The position numbers and the translations under genes are program-made. From positions 41,615,870 through 41,679,869 of the forward strand of contig NC_091939.1 of assembly GCF_041260155.1 (NCBI RefSeq): DNA of 64,000 nt, given 5' to 3'. The notes under the pieces are model-generated. The model did no database searches and was not told the DNA's origin. It was given only the letters and a program-made list of their open reading frames with translations. Shown in pieces: positions 11,390-22,550 of this stretch. Every line of letters begins with the position of its first letter. The first letter of the stretch is position 1. The DNA is from Ptychodera flava. Lineage: Eukaryota > Hemichordata > Enteropneusta > Ptychoderidae.

Positions 11390-14224
11390 TTGGGGACAGA
11401 GCAGAGTAGATCGAAACGCAAACGGGGTGTTATTATAGGAAAGGCGGTGACTTATTTTAAAGCTGAATAAAATGCTGTCTCTGGTTGTGTAAGTCTGTTG
11501 ATCGAAATATATATTTTGTTCCCAGTTGATTAATCATGGGGGATGGCAGTCTCGATCTCCCCTTTATGGTTCGATATTTACTGACTCGTTCCCTCTCATT
11601 TTTGTCAATCAATGAAAGCATTTTCGTCTTCCATATTCAATATTACTTTGACCGATGTTACATCCTGACCTATACTGTCATTAGTTTTGACCAACGTACA
11701 AAGACATTGCCCATGCGTCCGGCTGATGAGATGTTTTGCAAAACGGTGAAGAAATGGGGCTCGGGAGACATCGATGTCAGTCTTTCCGGACTGTTTACAT
11801 GTAGCTAATAGGGGATATCAAAGGAGATGAATCAGTTAGTTGAATAAAACATAACTTTTCGGACTTATTTTATGTCAATTTTGTCAATGTCGGACTTTTG
11901 ATTCAGAGAAACCAGAATCACCTACAGAGATGTCTGTATTAAACACGGACGCACAATTGGGAATAGTTTGTTGTATGCTACTGTCGGTCTCAGTCGTGGT
12001 GTCTCTCCCATAAAATTTCGAAGCTATAGGTCCAGTCGTGTCGTACACTTGTCGTTTCGATTCACAGGTAGCGGTACACCGATGACCAGATATTGTACCG
12101 TTCTTAAAACTAGTCTAAGCAATTTTACGACACTGCACTATTTGCCATCGTGTCTCCCCGTGAACGTCCTTGAACCTATGGACGTGACCATTGTTTTACT
12201 GCGCCCATTAGAGTGTAAACCCCTGTTCGTTACCAGCAGAATACTTTTTAAAGTTCTGTACATCAGTGTACAATGTGTGTATAAGCCCTAAACCTAGTTA
12301 ATTCAATTATGGAAAGGTATTAAAGAATAAAGGGTCGTTACAGTTGCTAAAATTGCGAGAAAAACGGCACTTTTTACTCAAATAGAATAGTCCTATTCAC
12401 AAGCGCTATTGTTTTAAATCACGTCCATGGTGTGCTGTTGATTTTCATTCTTTCGTGCAATTTCATTCGCTTGAAGCAATTATCCTTTCATTTGACTGCT
12501 CTGTGGGACTCTTCTGAATATGTGTTTTGGATAAAAAGAACTCTACAGTGAAAGACATAAACTTCGACGGTGATAGGTATACAATATCGGTTCGATGTGT
12601 GAAGATATACAGATTACAAGTTATTTTAGAAGTTCTCAAAACCAGTAAAAATAATTCTGCGCGCCACTTATTGATAATTTCTTCTTGTGAACGTCCTTGA
12701 ATCCGTGACCGCGACCATTGTTTTCGAAGTGTTCGACGGTGGATGATCGGTAGATTAATGAAGATATATGTTACTGAACTATCGTGTGATTGTTTAATAG
12801 CATGGTTAGGTAATAGACGGTGTAGTCTGTAGAGGCGATACGGCGAAATTCCACGGCCCAAGGGAGCGTACATTGCATGGTTTCTTACAACGAACGAGCC
12901 GTCGGTTTCCATTGCTACTACGTGAAATCCGGCCTCACCGATGTCCCGGGCCGATGTCCCTGTCCTGATTCGGAGAACAACTTTCAAGCTGCGTGTTGAG
13001 GTTCAGATGTCCGATTTTTTCATATTCAAAAGGCTTATTGATTTACAGAGAACGCCCGTCTTGTTTTTAGCTTTAACTTAGCACATGATGGCAATTGAAA
13101 ATTCAAGACAAATAGCCAGTGGGAAAAAAATAGACGACTCGCTCTCACCAGCGTCGAGGTCGCAATGAAAAAAAATCGAAGTCTCTGAAATCGGTATCAT
13201 TGCTCCGCCATGTTTATTGTTTTGGTTGTACGGCCAGTTTAAAGTCACAGACTTTCTTCACGGTAAATTCATATAATTGCCATACCGCGAAGTTCCCTGT
13301 GCATTTCAATATGTCTATTTGGAAGCAAAAGCGCCACGGACATTCGATCGATGGTGATGAACTTTCTCCAGGCCGTGACATGTCACCAGTTACGAACTTT
13401 ACCGGTTTTCGATACGAAAGATGCAATATATTATCAGCGTTGTTCACGTTGTGTTTTGAGTTTGATATGGAATATAACAGGAAAACACTAACGATTAGAG
13501 TGACGATAGAGACCATGCCCGATACGGAAAAATTGACATCAACTACTTGCAATGAGCAGTGACCTGAAACTTCAGACTGATATATAAATGTCGACAATAT
13601 AAAACATTGAAATGCCGGAGAGAGAGAGGGAGAGAGAGGTTTACGCTGTCGCGAACTGATTATACTCTTTCGGATATGACTTCGGTGTAGACGATACACA
13701 GACATCGAAAATGTACACCTACTTTCCAGAAATTCGACTAATCTTATAATAAAGAGTGGAACAAATCCAAAAGTGTTGGTTGAAGTAAATCTTCAGATGT
13801 TGGTTTTCTAAAGTTAGATAATACAGAAATATGGTCGTCACAGTCTTCTTTTAAAAACTATTATCTTCAACACCACGTTTCTTATGATCGGTGATGTCAT
13901 TTTTTATTATTTTTACAAACTTTCAATGCATCAAACGCTATAAGACTATCTCATCTGCCTGTCAAGGAGTTACAATATATTTCCAAGGGCTGGCACACGA
14001 TGTCAACTTACGTGTCGTCCGTCGAGCGGCCGGTGGCAGTGTCACAGATTGTTCCGTCTGTAATCGCGGCCACTTTGATTTTGATGTGACACCAACGTGC
14101 GTTTGAGGTTTTTTTGTTACGAAATTTGTCGACCTCACAAAATTTCACAGTCCATGCTTTGAAGCAGTCTCAACATGGCATGGCAAACATGTCTTGCTTA
14201 AATTTCATCCTCGTCGTTCCAATT
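11390..14224 (+). repeat. Core segment shared with element B
   Basis: It matches 60050-63182 in the same order over nearly its whole length. Shared anchors include CGCAAACGGGGTGTTATTAT, GACATCGATGTCAGTCTTTC, TGTCTGTATTAAACACGGAC, GAGCCGTCGGTTTCCAT, ACCAGTTACGAACTTTACCG and AAATTTCATCCTCGTCGTTC. Small indels are spread across it, and ORFs in one copy (for example 12463-12987 minus) are not kept in the other, so it looks non-coding. A (GA)n tract at 13620 is longer in copy B. It does not match a known family by eye. Confidence 0.85.
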
Positions 14225-15642
14225 AAATTCGACCACTAAATTATTTCGGCAGTTTTAATTTCCTATTAATTCGACGTTTTTCAAATCGTAATGAATTTTT
14301 TCTGGTCGAATTTATAGGGTTTTTGGTAGCAAGCTTATCTCTTCGTCGGACCAGTATACCGCGAGATGTAGTACTGTGTTCGGCAGCCATGGCGAAAGTG
14401 AATATTGTATATTGGTTGTTGTTTGTTTTATGTTACAAATACCTGTCGCGTGAGGGCGTTTGAAACGCTTCTGAAGCGGCTCAGTCTGTCCACACAGCGA
14501 TTTGCGGATAGAGTTAATCCCTACAACGGCTCTGGTCGGCCGACTAAACCGTCTCAAATCTGAAACGCTTCAGAACCACTTCGGAGTGTCCACACATAAC
14601 TTTCTGCGTCAGTATTGGCCCAGAACCGTTTCAGAGACGTTTCAATGGCCTGTGTATGAACGGCATATATAGCGCGACTGATAAATGTGACTTCAGTCAA
14701 AACAGTTCACGACCTGGGCACGTGAACTCTGATACTGATCCGACATGACGTCGTACGCGGAGTTTTTGCCGGAGAATTTTCGAAGAAAGAGGAAACTTTT
14801 TTGAAGACATTTTAGAGTGGCTTGTTCACCAGATAAAGTAAGATCATGGGAAAATGTATTTTTGGAGACTTGTCTGGTTCTCTATGATTGATTTTTTGAG
14901 GATAAAAAAAATTCAATAGCTAAAACTGAGAAATCAGACAACAGCAAATGACAAATTCTTTTTTACGTTTGTACTGACAGTAGGCCTATGCTTTTTATTT
15001 TCTCTGTACACAAAGTTTGATAATCATTTCAAAAGATCAATTGCATCAGAATATCAGGGGTCATGAATGCTTGTAACCTTTACATTTTGTTAACAATGAT
15101 GGATATTTTACCTCAATAAAGAATGCCATTTTGGTCAACGAGCCCTTGAATATTGTTCACTGAATCAATCTCATGGTCAATTATATTGTCACAGAAATCA
15201 TAGCTAAGCTTATCTCTGTGTAGTCAGCGATTGACCAGTCATTAGATAGAAATTTGACTGTCTGCTTTGTTTCATACTATATAATCAGAAAGCTCTGCGA
15301 CCTTGCATCACATTCATACGTTGTTTGTCTGTAGCGGAAATGATTGTGCCGTCTCAGGCTCTGCAACTTTTAAGCCAACGACTAGATGATAAGAACAAGC
15401 AATCTATCGGCGAGTAACACATCGCGACCGAATCACTTGCTGTAAAACGAATATGCATCACCGTCCTATGCATGTATCGTGTGTCAGCCTTGAGATAAAC
15501 ATAAACTCTGTGACAGGCATGTAGGATGCCAAAGACATTTTGTGCATTTACGTTTACAACAACCTATACTTAGTCGATCGTAAGAAGGGTGGTGTTGAAA
15601 CATATTTCAACTGAACGCAATGGCTATTTCGCAGTAAAATAC

Positions 15643-15645
<3 letters not shown>
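14225..15645. other. Element A interior, no gene recognised
   Basis: A pair of related motifs (GAAACGCTTC, GAACCGTTTCAG) recurs at 14465-14650. Otherwise there is no known ORF or repeat. Confidence 0.45.

Positions 15646-15684
<39 letters not shown>
15646..15684 (+). repeat. (CT)n microsatellite
   Basis: About 19 uninterrupted CT units lie directly at the 5' edge of the LINE fragment that follows. Confidence 0.95.
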
Positions 15685-15686
<2 letters not shown>

Positions 15687-17135
15687 GTGTCAATATCTAG
15701 GAGTTAATTTAGGAGTTAAGCAAGGGTGTAACTTAAGTCCAACTTTGTTTAATATTTTTATAAATGATCTTCCCAGTACATATGGTTCCAGTCAGGACTG
15801 TCCTATCAACTTGGTAACTCCTTATCAATTGTCTAATGTATGCTGATGATCTTTTATTGATTTCAGAATCTGAAACAGGCTTACAAAGCTGCTTAGATAA
15901 ACTTCATAGTTTTTGTCGTGAATGGAAATTGTCTATTAATATAAAGAAGACGAAAGTTATTGTGTTAACAAAAGTAATCATCTTGTAAAAGGAGTTACAC
16001 TCACTTACAATGGAGTGACTCTTGACTTAGTGAAAGAGTACTGTTACCTTGGTTTTGTCATTACCCCAAATGGTAAATTCAAAGGTAATTTTTATAATCT
16101 TAAATTGAAGGCAATGAAAGCTCTTTTCAGCCTTCGTAAGGGCCTTCAGAATGGTTCACTTTCTGTAAAAGTTGCATTATCACTCTTTGATAGTTTAATT
16201 GTTCCTATTATGACATATGGCTGTGAAATATGGGGACATGAAATTAATGACAAATGTAACTTTCTCAATGATGTTAGTATATCTTTTTATAGATTTATCC
16301 TAGGAGTCTCTAAACATGCACCGTCTGATGGTGTTGTTGGAGAGCTGGGTAATATCCAATTCACTTTATGGTGATAAAGCACATGCTCAAATACTGGCAT
16401 AGATTAGTTTTATCAGATGACATCTTACTGAGATTTGCTTATACATCCAGGTTGAATTCAGATTGGTCTAATTATATACAAAGCATTTTGAACTCTTACA
16501 GTGGGAGTGATATATGGTCTTGTGTTTGCAATATCAATTCCACAGTTAATAATGTATATGATAGTTTATGTGAAACTTATGATCAAACATGGTTGAGAAA
16601 CATTCATAATGATACAAGGAAGTGTGGAATGCAGAGGAATAAGCTCCGAACTTACAGACTATTTAAGACAAATTTGAATTTGAAAGTTACTTGCTAGATA
16701 TAAGATCTTTTACCTATAGGAGGTGGCTGACAAAACTAAGAATTTCGGATCACAACCTACAAATAGAACTGGGTAGAAGGTCAATTCCAAAGTTCCTGCA
16801 AATGAAAGATTCTGCAAGCATTGTAAGTCTTTAGTTGAGGATGAATTTCACTTTGTAAGAATGTCCAAAATACAGAGCTTATCGAGATAGTCTATTTTCA
16901 TCCACTAGTTTGTATAATCCTGGCTTTCTTGATTTGAATGATAGAGAAAAGTTCATGTATATCTTTACTCACGAAAAACAAACTACCTCTTGCCAAATTT
17001 ATTTCTTGTACGTTAGTTCCTCCCCCAGCAGCAGCTTCATCCAGTGTTTGCTGAGTTTTTGTAATTTTTGCCTTACCACACTCCTTGAGTGTGTTGTTTG
17101 AGCAATAAAGTATTATTATTATTATTATTATTAAT
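15685..17135 (+). mobile_element. 5'-truncated LINE fragment (CR1/L2-like)
   Basis: The plus-strand frames give the last half of a non-LTR reverse transcriptase: LGVKQGCNLSPTLFNIFIND, then YADDLLLISES at about 15840 in another frame, then YCYLGFVITPNGKFKGN and PIMTYGCEIWGHEI. The C-terminal knuckle ERFCKHCKSLVEDEFHF follows near 16800. The 3' end is AATAAAG followed by (TTA)n at 17103-17134. Frameshifts near 15840, 15985, 16370 and 16690 and later stops show it is dead. It is the same family as 24965-25895. It sits inside element A. Confidence 0.85.
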
Positions 17136-17582
17136 ATCGGGTGTGGTCTCTCAGCGTACCGTCATTCTAATTTGTGTTAGATGGAATTGATCATTGCAGT
17201 TTAATCTTGAAATTGGCCAAACGTCATAACTAGACACTTGTCATGGTCTGGAGCAAGTTATCAGCTTGTATAAAAGTCGGAAGTTTTTGCTTCCGAAGGG
17301 GCACACGCGTAAAATACTGAACGTGTAACTAAAACTCACCGTTGGAAATTTTCAGACTTTCAAAATTAAGCCGGTTGTATTGTCAACAATAAATAAGACA
17401 GAGCAATACTGCCGACCTCAAAGACTCCGCGTATTTTTTCAACCTTACCAATGCAGCAATGGCGAGAGATGAAGTATAATAATATTACATCCGGTATTTT
17501 GGCTTGAATATGCCATCGACCCGATGAACACGTTAAATTCGGACACCTGAACCCTGACGCTACCCTGACGCAAAACCTGTAA

Positions 17583-17818
17583 GGTGGTGAAATCTCCGAT
17601 ATATATCGGATATTTACTTGCGATTTGACAGAATCTATTATCGTCTAGTATCGAAGCTAGAGTCAGTCCTTGGAAGTCGGGTTTGACCAGAACTGTAAGG
17701 TAGTGAAATCTTAGATATGTATCGGATATTTACTTGCGATTTGACAGAATCTAGTATTGTCTAGTATCGAAGCTAGAGTCAGTCCTTTGAAGTCGGGTTT
17801 GGCCAGAACTGTGGCGAA
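17583..17818 (+). repeat. Tandem duplication, unit about 118 bp
   Basis: Two head-to-tail copies each contain ATCGGATATTTACTTGCGAT, GACAGAATCTA and GTATCGAAGCTAGAGTCAGT. They are highly alike, so the duplication is recent. The TGAAATCTCCGATAT motif recurs in reverse orientation in the repeat block at 18410-18785. Confidence 0.85.
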
Positions 17819-17939
17819 GGGAAATTCGTCTTGGTGTGACTGATGGACAGACAAGCAGACACGATGTGTTCTGTAATTCTGCTACAACACACATTTTATT
17901 CCGTGGTTCAACTTCTAAGCTTATATATACGCCAAAGCA

Positions 17940-18218
17940 TAGACCCTCGAGAAAAACGGGACAGGCAACTGCTGGGGTTTTTTTTGTGCGATCTATCTTG
18001 GAATATATTAAGTTTATTTGTCAAGCGGTCCCCGACAACAATACTTCGTACTTAACACTGAATCTCATTAACGATCAAACTGACGTTCTGAATATGTACA
18101 CTTTGCTCTTGCATGGCACGTTCCAAATAATGACACAGAGAATTTTGAGGGTTTTTTGATACCAGTCATGGTGAATGTTCTGGTAACGATGAAGATCACA
18201 GTTTTTCTCGAGGGTCTA
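17940..18218. mobile_element. TA-flanked MITE, 279 bp
   Basis: The left end TAGACCCTCGAGAAAAAC and the right end GTTTTTCTCGAGGGTCTA are exact inverted repeats including the TA. TA duplication plus a short TIR points to a Tc1/mariner-type non-autonomous element. Readings of about 100 aa inside have no known match. Confidence 0.8.
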
Positions 18219-18409
18219 CGACCAAAGTTAAATGTCAAAGTCGACATAAAATAAAAAACAACGGAAAGGTCAGATTTGCATGTTATGGCTTCATTTAACT
18301 AACAAATAAACTAATAGATAAACTGACGCTGTGAAATCGTCATTAGTATGTGTACAGAACCCTGGATAATAAACAGGAAATATATTATCTGTTTTGCATT
18401 ATTTCTGTC

Positions 18410-18785
18410 GGATTTCCATTCCCGACAATATTAGAGTCCCCAAATCGCCGAAAAATATAGGGTAAATATCGGAGATTTCACAGATCCGGCGTGCCGAGGT
18501 ACAGGGCAAGTCATTCAAGTATCGTCTAATATCGATATTAGAATCCCCAAATCGCCGATAAATATTGGGTAAATATCGTCGATTTAACAGACCGGGCGTG
18601 CCATGGCTCCAAGCAATTTATTCTGGTATAGTGTAGTATCGATATTACAGTCCCCAAAAACGCCGGTGAACATCGGCAGTTACACAGACGCGGCTTCCCA
18701 TGGGACAACCGCAGTTCATTCGATTCTAGTATCGATTCTATAGTCCCATAATTGTCGATATGTCAAACTTCGATACTAGATTGTA
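18410..18785 (-). repeat. Tandem repeat block, unit about 113 bp
   Basis: Three to four diverged units each contain GTCCCCAAATCGCCG or a variant, GGTAAATATCG, ACAGA-CGGCGTGCC-like and TAGTATCGATATTA segments. Part of the unit is the reverse complement of the 118-bp unit at 17583, so the two blocks form a loose inverted pair inside element A. 18786-19391 has no recognised feature. Confidence 0.75.
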
Positions 18786-19391
18786 AATACCCGTTATTTC
18801 AAAATTGTGCAAAGTCGCGCCTTCATGAGTGTCGAGAGACACTTGAGATTTTGAACGACGTGATCAGTCGTGTGTCATTATTGTCATGGCATTAATTTCA
18901 ATAACGATAATCCCCCGATGGGCTTATCTCAAGTTTAAAAGCTTTACAAGAAAGTGTTTTTCAGTCCTGACAGTGTATAACCTAATCATGGCGATGACTG
19001 ATGTTTTAATATTTCTGCCTGTCGCACATATAGCGTTTGATTTCACTTTGACAAGCACTTTGAATGTGCGATCCATGCCCGATCAGTCAGTCGCCGATTT
19101 TTAAAATCAGCCAGACATTATATTCTTAAAGATACTCAATGATGTAAAGATTACAAAATGCCTCATTCATATTTTTACGGTGTTTGACAGTTTTTTCCGT
19201 CAGGGACGTCATGTACTTTATTAGCCTTTCGCTCATATCGTGAAGCTTCGATCGATGCTGTAGCTCCATGCATGCTCATACACAGGGCTGCGCCGTTTAC
19301 ACTTAAGTGGAGATCGTATCGCGCTTTTAGCAGTGACTTTGATCACAAGTCTTCATTCGATCAAGGTGAATTTAGTACTGATTTTCGCAAG

Positions 19392-19570
19392 TCTCAACCC
19401 TCAAATACGCTCTCACTTCGATTGTGAGAGCCCTCACTTCAAGCCCTCACATTTGCTCGCACTTGATTGTGAGAGCCCTCACTTCAAGCCCTCACATTCG
19501 CTCGCACTTTGATTGTGCTAGCCCTCACTTTGGCCCCGCACTTGTTGATTTCCGGCACCCTTACATACCT
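19392..19570 (-). repeat. Element A right terminal inverted repeat
   Basis: Read on the minus strand it begins AGGTATGTAAGGGTGCCGGA and repeats the GTGAGGGCTTGAAGTGAGGG / GTGCGAGC units of the left TIR. It differs from the left copy by few bases. The open reading frame that starts here on the plus strand is simply this repeat read through. Confidence 0.85.
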
Positions 19571-19578
19571 GGCCTGGA

Positions 19579-19635
19579 CGAACACTTTTTACTATTAATG
19601 GAGTGCCAAAATTTTTTTATAATATTCTTATCACT
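19579..19635 (-). mobile_element. Remainder of the LINE split by element A
   Basis: On the minus strand this reads IIKKFWHSINSKKCSSRPN and joins in frame to the LINE ORF ending at 10090 if element A and one target repeat are removed. FW-x-x-I preceding the NIADMW block is usual in CR1/L2-type LINE ORFs. Homology stops about 19635, so the LINE is 5'-truncated there. Confidence 0.75.
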
Positions 19636-20935
19636 TCAGAGAATGCACTGTAGGAATGAGACTGTGTTGCAGGTAGCAAACAGTCCTGAGAAGGTCACTA
19701 GTGAAACACCTTGTGTCATCACAGACAGGACCAATATTAGGGAAGCTGACCCTATGTGTGAAAACATCAATGCTAATGACAACACCACAGTTGTTGACAA
19801 GACTGACTTCACTTTGGAACAAAACAGTGACCGTAAAAACTATACCATTCTTGAGGAGACTGACCTCACTTATGAACAAAACAGTCATCATAAAAACTTA
19901 AACCTTGAGGAGACTGACCTCACTTATGAACAAAACAGTCATCATAAAAACTTAAACCTTGAGGAGACTGACCTCACTTATGAACAAAACAGTCACCAAA
20001 CTGAAACTACTTTATGTAATTTCACAAGTAACACTCATACTGAACTCCATCTCAATAAATCTCATATAAAACACACCATTAATGAACCTCATTATGCACT
20101 CAGCATAAGTGCACCTGCACAAAATGATATTGCCAATGAATTACGTGATGAACAATATCCTATTGAACATCACACTAGCAAACTTAATAATAGACCATCT
20201 GATGAAGCTGGCAATATACTACTTGATGATTATATAAATGAAAGTGTAAAGTCTTTTGAAATTAACTTGAGCAGTTCTAAAATTCAAAATGTGGACACCC
20301 TTCAATATAAAGTGCAATCATTTATAATGGCATCTTTTCATCAGGTGATGAAACTTTCCTGACAATGTACATGGTAAACAGTGCACATGTAATTCGTTAG
20401 TAGCTTCATGTCATTTACCTTCATCGAAAGAAATCTGCACTCCTGATCTTGATGATGTTTTGTATGAAGGGAATAACCTATACATTAGTACAACTAAATC
20501 TCTCTCAGACAAGGGACAGCTAGTGTCAATTTCTTGTGTTTTAGAGGAACTTCCATCTTTCATCAGTACTTCACGAGGCATGTATGTGATTAACATGTTG
20601 TCAAGTGTTCATGGTATCATAGACTCAAACAAAGTGTACTCAAAACAGCATTTACAAGAGCTTTACAGACTGGCTTTCAACAGAGCTGTAAATGTTTATT
20701 CATGTTTAAAGAAATTTGTGTCTGTATATTCAACAAAGATGATAAGTATTTCTATTTTGATCCACATGCAAGAACTCCCGATGGAAATCCTTCTTCTGAT
20801 GGCAAATGTGTCTTGCTTACATTTAATTCTATTCATTATTTGTCAACTACTTGCTAGATCTTTCTGTTATGATCTTTGACTCAGTTTGAACTCAAACCAC
20901 TTAATGTCACAATAGTACATGATCAACACAAACGC
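19636..20935 (+). pseudogene. Gene with C76-like cysteine-protease-type region, broken
   Basis: A plausible acceptor (TCACTTCAG) at about 19636 leads into a long Asn/Glu/Thr-rich, low-complexity stretch. This is followed by a region reading NLYISTTKSLSDKG, FISTSRGMYVINMLSSVHG and, in another frame, YFYFDPHARTPDGNPSSDGK with LLTFNSIHYL. The FD-HAR--DG pattern resembles the end of the papain-like C76/OTU-like domains found in some Helitron-linked and other transposon proteins (from memory; not provable here). The gene is interrupted by the DIRS element and continues at 28390. It looks broken in a small number of places. Confidence 0.5.
19850..20000 (+). repeat. 54-bp coding minisatellite, three units
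   Basis: Three head-to-tail 54-bp units encode an 18-residue repeat, LEETDLTYEQNSHHKNLN. The last two are almost identical at base level, pointing to recent slippage within coding sequence. Confidence 0.9.
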
Positions 20936-21105
20936 TCTTACAAAATGCCAACAAAAGTGTACACAAGTCCACTTCTTGGGAACTATTTCCAACAGTAGTT
21001 ACAACAGCATGACAAGTTTCAAGCAAGGCGTTTGGAAATCTCCATTGTCGCAGTGACAACCGTAAACAAAGGAAACGGATTATATGACAAACAAAAGTAA
21101 AAATT

Positions 21106-21270
21106 AAAAATTTGCCTAGACTTACCTTGAAGTGCAAATTATAAGTCTTTGAATGGAGCGTAGTGTATCTACGGTAATGCCTCTCCATCTTTCCCCGATA
21201 GTTGGCGCCCTTCCCAAGTACTGAATAATAAGTATTCAATGTCAGCCATCTTGTTATCCAGTCATTCCAC
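21106..21270 (+). repeat. DIRS inverted terminal repeat (3' side)
   Basis: The sequence from GTGTATCTACGGTAATGCCT through TTATCCAGTCATTCCAC is the reverse complement of 28263-28389. The outermost 40 bases (TTTGCCTAGACTTACC) lie only on this side and are copied in the internal complementary region. Confidence 0.9.
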
Positions 21271-21383
21271 TTGAACGGGCCGAATTCAGATGAATTTGTA
21301 TATAAGCTATATAGCAATTTTTAAAGCACAAAGGCAAATAACTTCCCAATTTACATGGAGTTGGGATGGTGGGTGGGAGGAGA

Positions 21384-21500
21384 GTAGATACACTACGCTC
21401 CATTCAAAGACTTATAATTTGCACTTCAAGGTAAGTCTAGGCAAATTTTTAAGTCTTTATCATTCCGCTCTGTGTATCTACGGTAATGCCGATTACCAAG
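21384..21500 (+). repeat. DIRS internal complementary region
   Basis: The first part (GTAGATACACTACGCTCCAT and on) is the reverse complement of the 3' terminal repeat edge. The second part (TTTATCATTCCGCTCTGTGT and on) equals the outer edge of the 5' terminal repeat. The joint lies at about 21451. This is the junction template used by DIRS elements to make circular DNA. Confidence 0.85.
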
Positions 21501-21529
21501 CTGGATGGAATGTAAATTGACTGACCTGT

Positions 21530-22550
21530 TCACTGCTTGGAGGCAGCTAACAGTATCATACGGCCCACTTCTGATGAGTCAGTATATCGACAGTAGAATC
21601 TGGTGAAAGTTGTGTTGGTTGACCAATCTCCCAACTGTAGAACTTGTGTTAATGTTGCTCCCTGATGTAATGCAGCTGAGCTAGCAGCCCCTCTTGCACT
21701 GTGTGCCTTGTAGTGACTTGTGTCAATTCCTGCAGACTTCATTACTGACTTTACCCATCTAGCAATTGTTTGTGATGTAACTTCTCTGTATGGTTTTCTA
21801 ATGAAATAAATAATTTCGATGGTCGTTTTCCACCCTGTTGTACTGTGAGATCTCTGTATCTCCTGGTTCTAATGATGTACTGCTTAACATAATGTCTCAC
21901 ATTGAGAGACTTCTCTCCAAATTTTGGACATCTTACAGTCTTGTGAGGTTTAAAACTGACGACGTCTTTGTCAGTTCTGGTATCACAAACAAACAAAATC
22001 ATTAGTTAAATTACAAAATTCAATGTCTAACTTGCTAATTGTCTGACCTCTATCTGAGGATGTCAGTGCAATCAGCATCACAGTTTTCAGTGTCAGTTGC
22101 TTGAGACTCAATCTTGAGCTTGGGTGTAGAGACTTCAGGTAATCTAGTACCTTAGTAAATCCCAGGTTACTGGATAACGTGGTTTGGGTGGACGAATGTG
22201 GTAGAACCCCTTGAATAACTTGGTTATTAATGGATGAGTTCCTATGAGATATCCATCTATCTGTAGTGTGTGCTGATGAAATAGCAGCTCGGTAACCATT
22301 AAGTGTGCTGTACGACAATTCTTCCTTTTCAAACAGTTCTGTTAAGAAGTCTATTATCACTGTGATAGGACAAGAAATTGGATCTGCTTTCTGTTTATTA
22401 CACCAGCAAGCATATTTTCTCCACTTGATGTCATATTGCTTAGATGTCCCTCTGCGGACAGCTTGGAGTAGTATTTCTGTTGCTGCTTTTGAAACTCCCA
22501 GGTTTCTGTAGTGTTTCCTGAGAGCAGCCAGGCGGCAAGAGGCATCAGAT
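21530..22550 (-). pseudogene. DIRS tyrosine recombinase region (fossil)
   Basis: The minus-strand frames show a core-binding part (SYSTLNGYRAAISSAH) and the catalytic end HSARGAASSAALHQGA, LQLGDWSTNTTFTRFYCR, carrying the H-x-x-R box and the terminal Tyr of tyrosine recombinases. It takes the place of an integrase. The region is broken. Confidence 0.85.

Larger units (their letters stand above)
10091..19570. mobile_element. Element A: 9.48-kb inverted-repeat transposon, unnamed family
   Basis: The element is bounded by TIRs of about 170-180 bp (10091-10262 and 19392-19570) and flanked by the direct repeat GGCCTGGA (10083-10090 and 19571-19578). Removing it and one copy of the repeat leaves a LINE reading frame that runs straight across the junction (KKCSSRPNNVGGCTGEANI), so the boundaries are well supported. 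It holds a palindrome, a core shared with element B, a LINE fragment, tandem repeats and a TA-type MITE, but no transposase. The 8-bp duplication and long, internally repetitive TIRs resemble foldback/TU or Mutator-like elements; the class is inference. Confidence 0.8.

Noticed and set aside
12463-12987. 174-codon minus-strand ORF in the core of element A
   Set aside because: The matching part of element B is not open over the same length and has indels not in threes, so it is not conserved coding.
13214-13705. 163-codon minus-strand ORF in the core of element A
   Set aside because: The element B counterpart is open for only about 80 codons and the residues do not suggest a protein family.
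10083-19578. Polinton identity for element A
   Set aside because: Long TIRs fit in part, but the flanking repeat is 8 bp and not 6 bp, and no polymerase, integrase, ATPase or capsid reading was seen.
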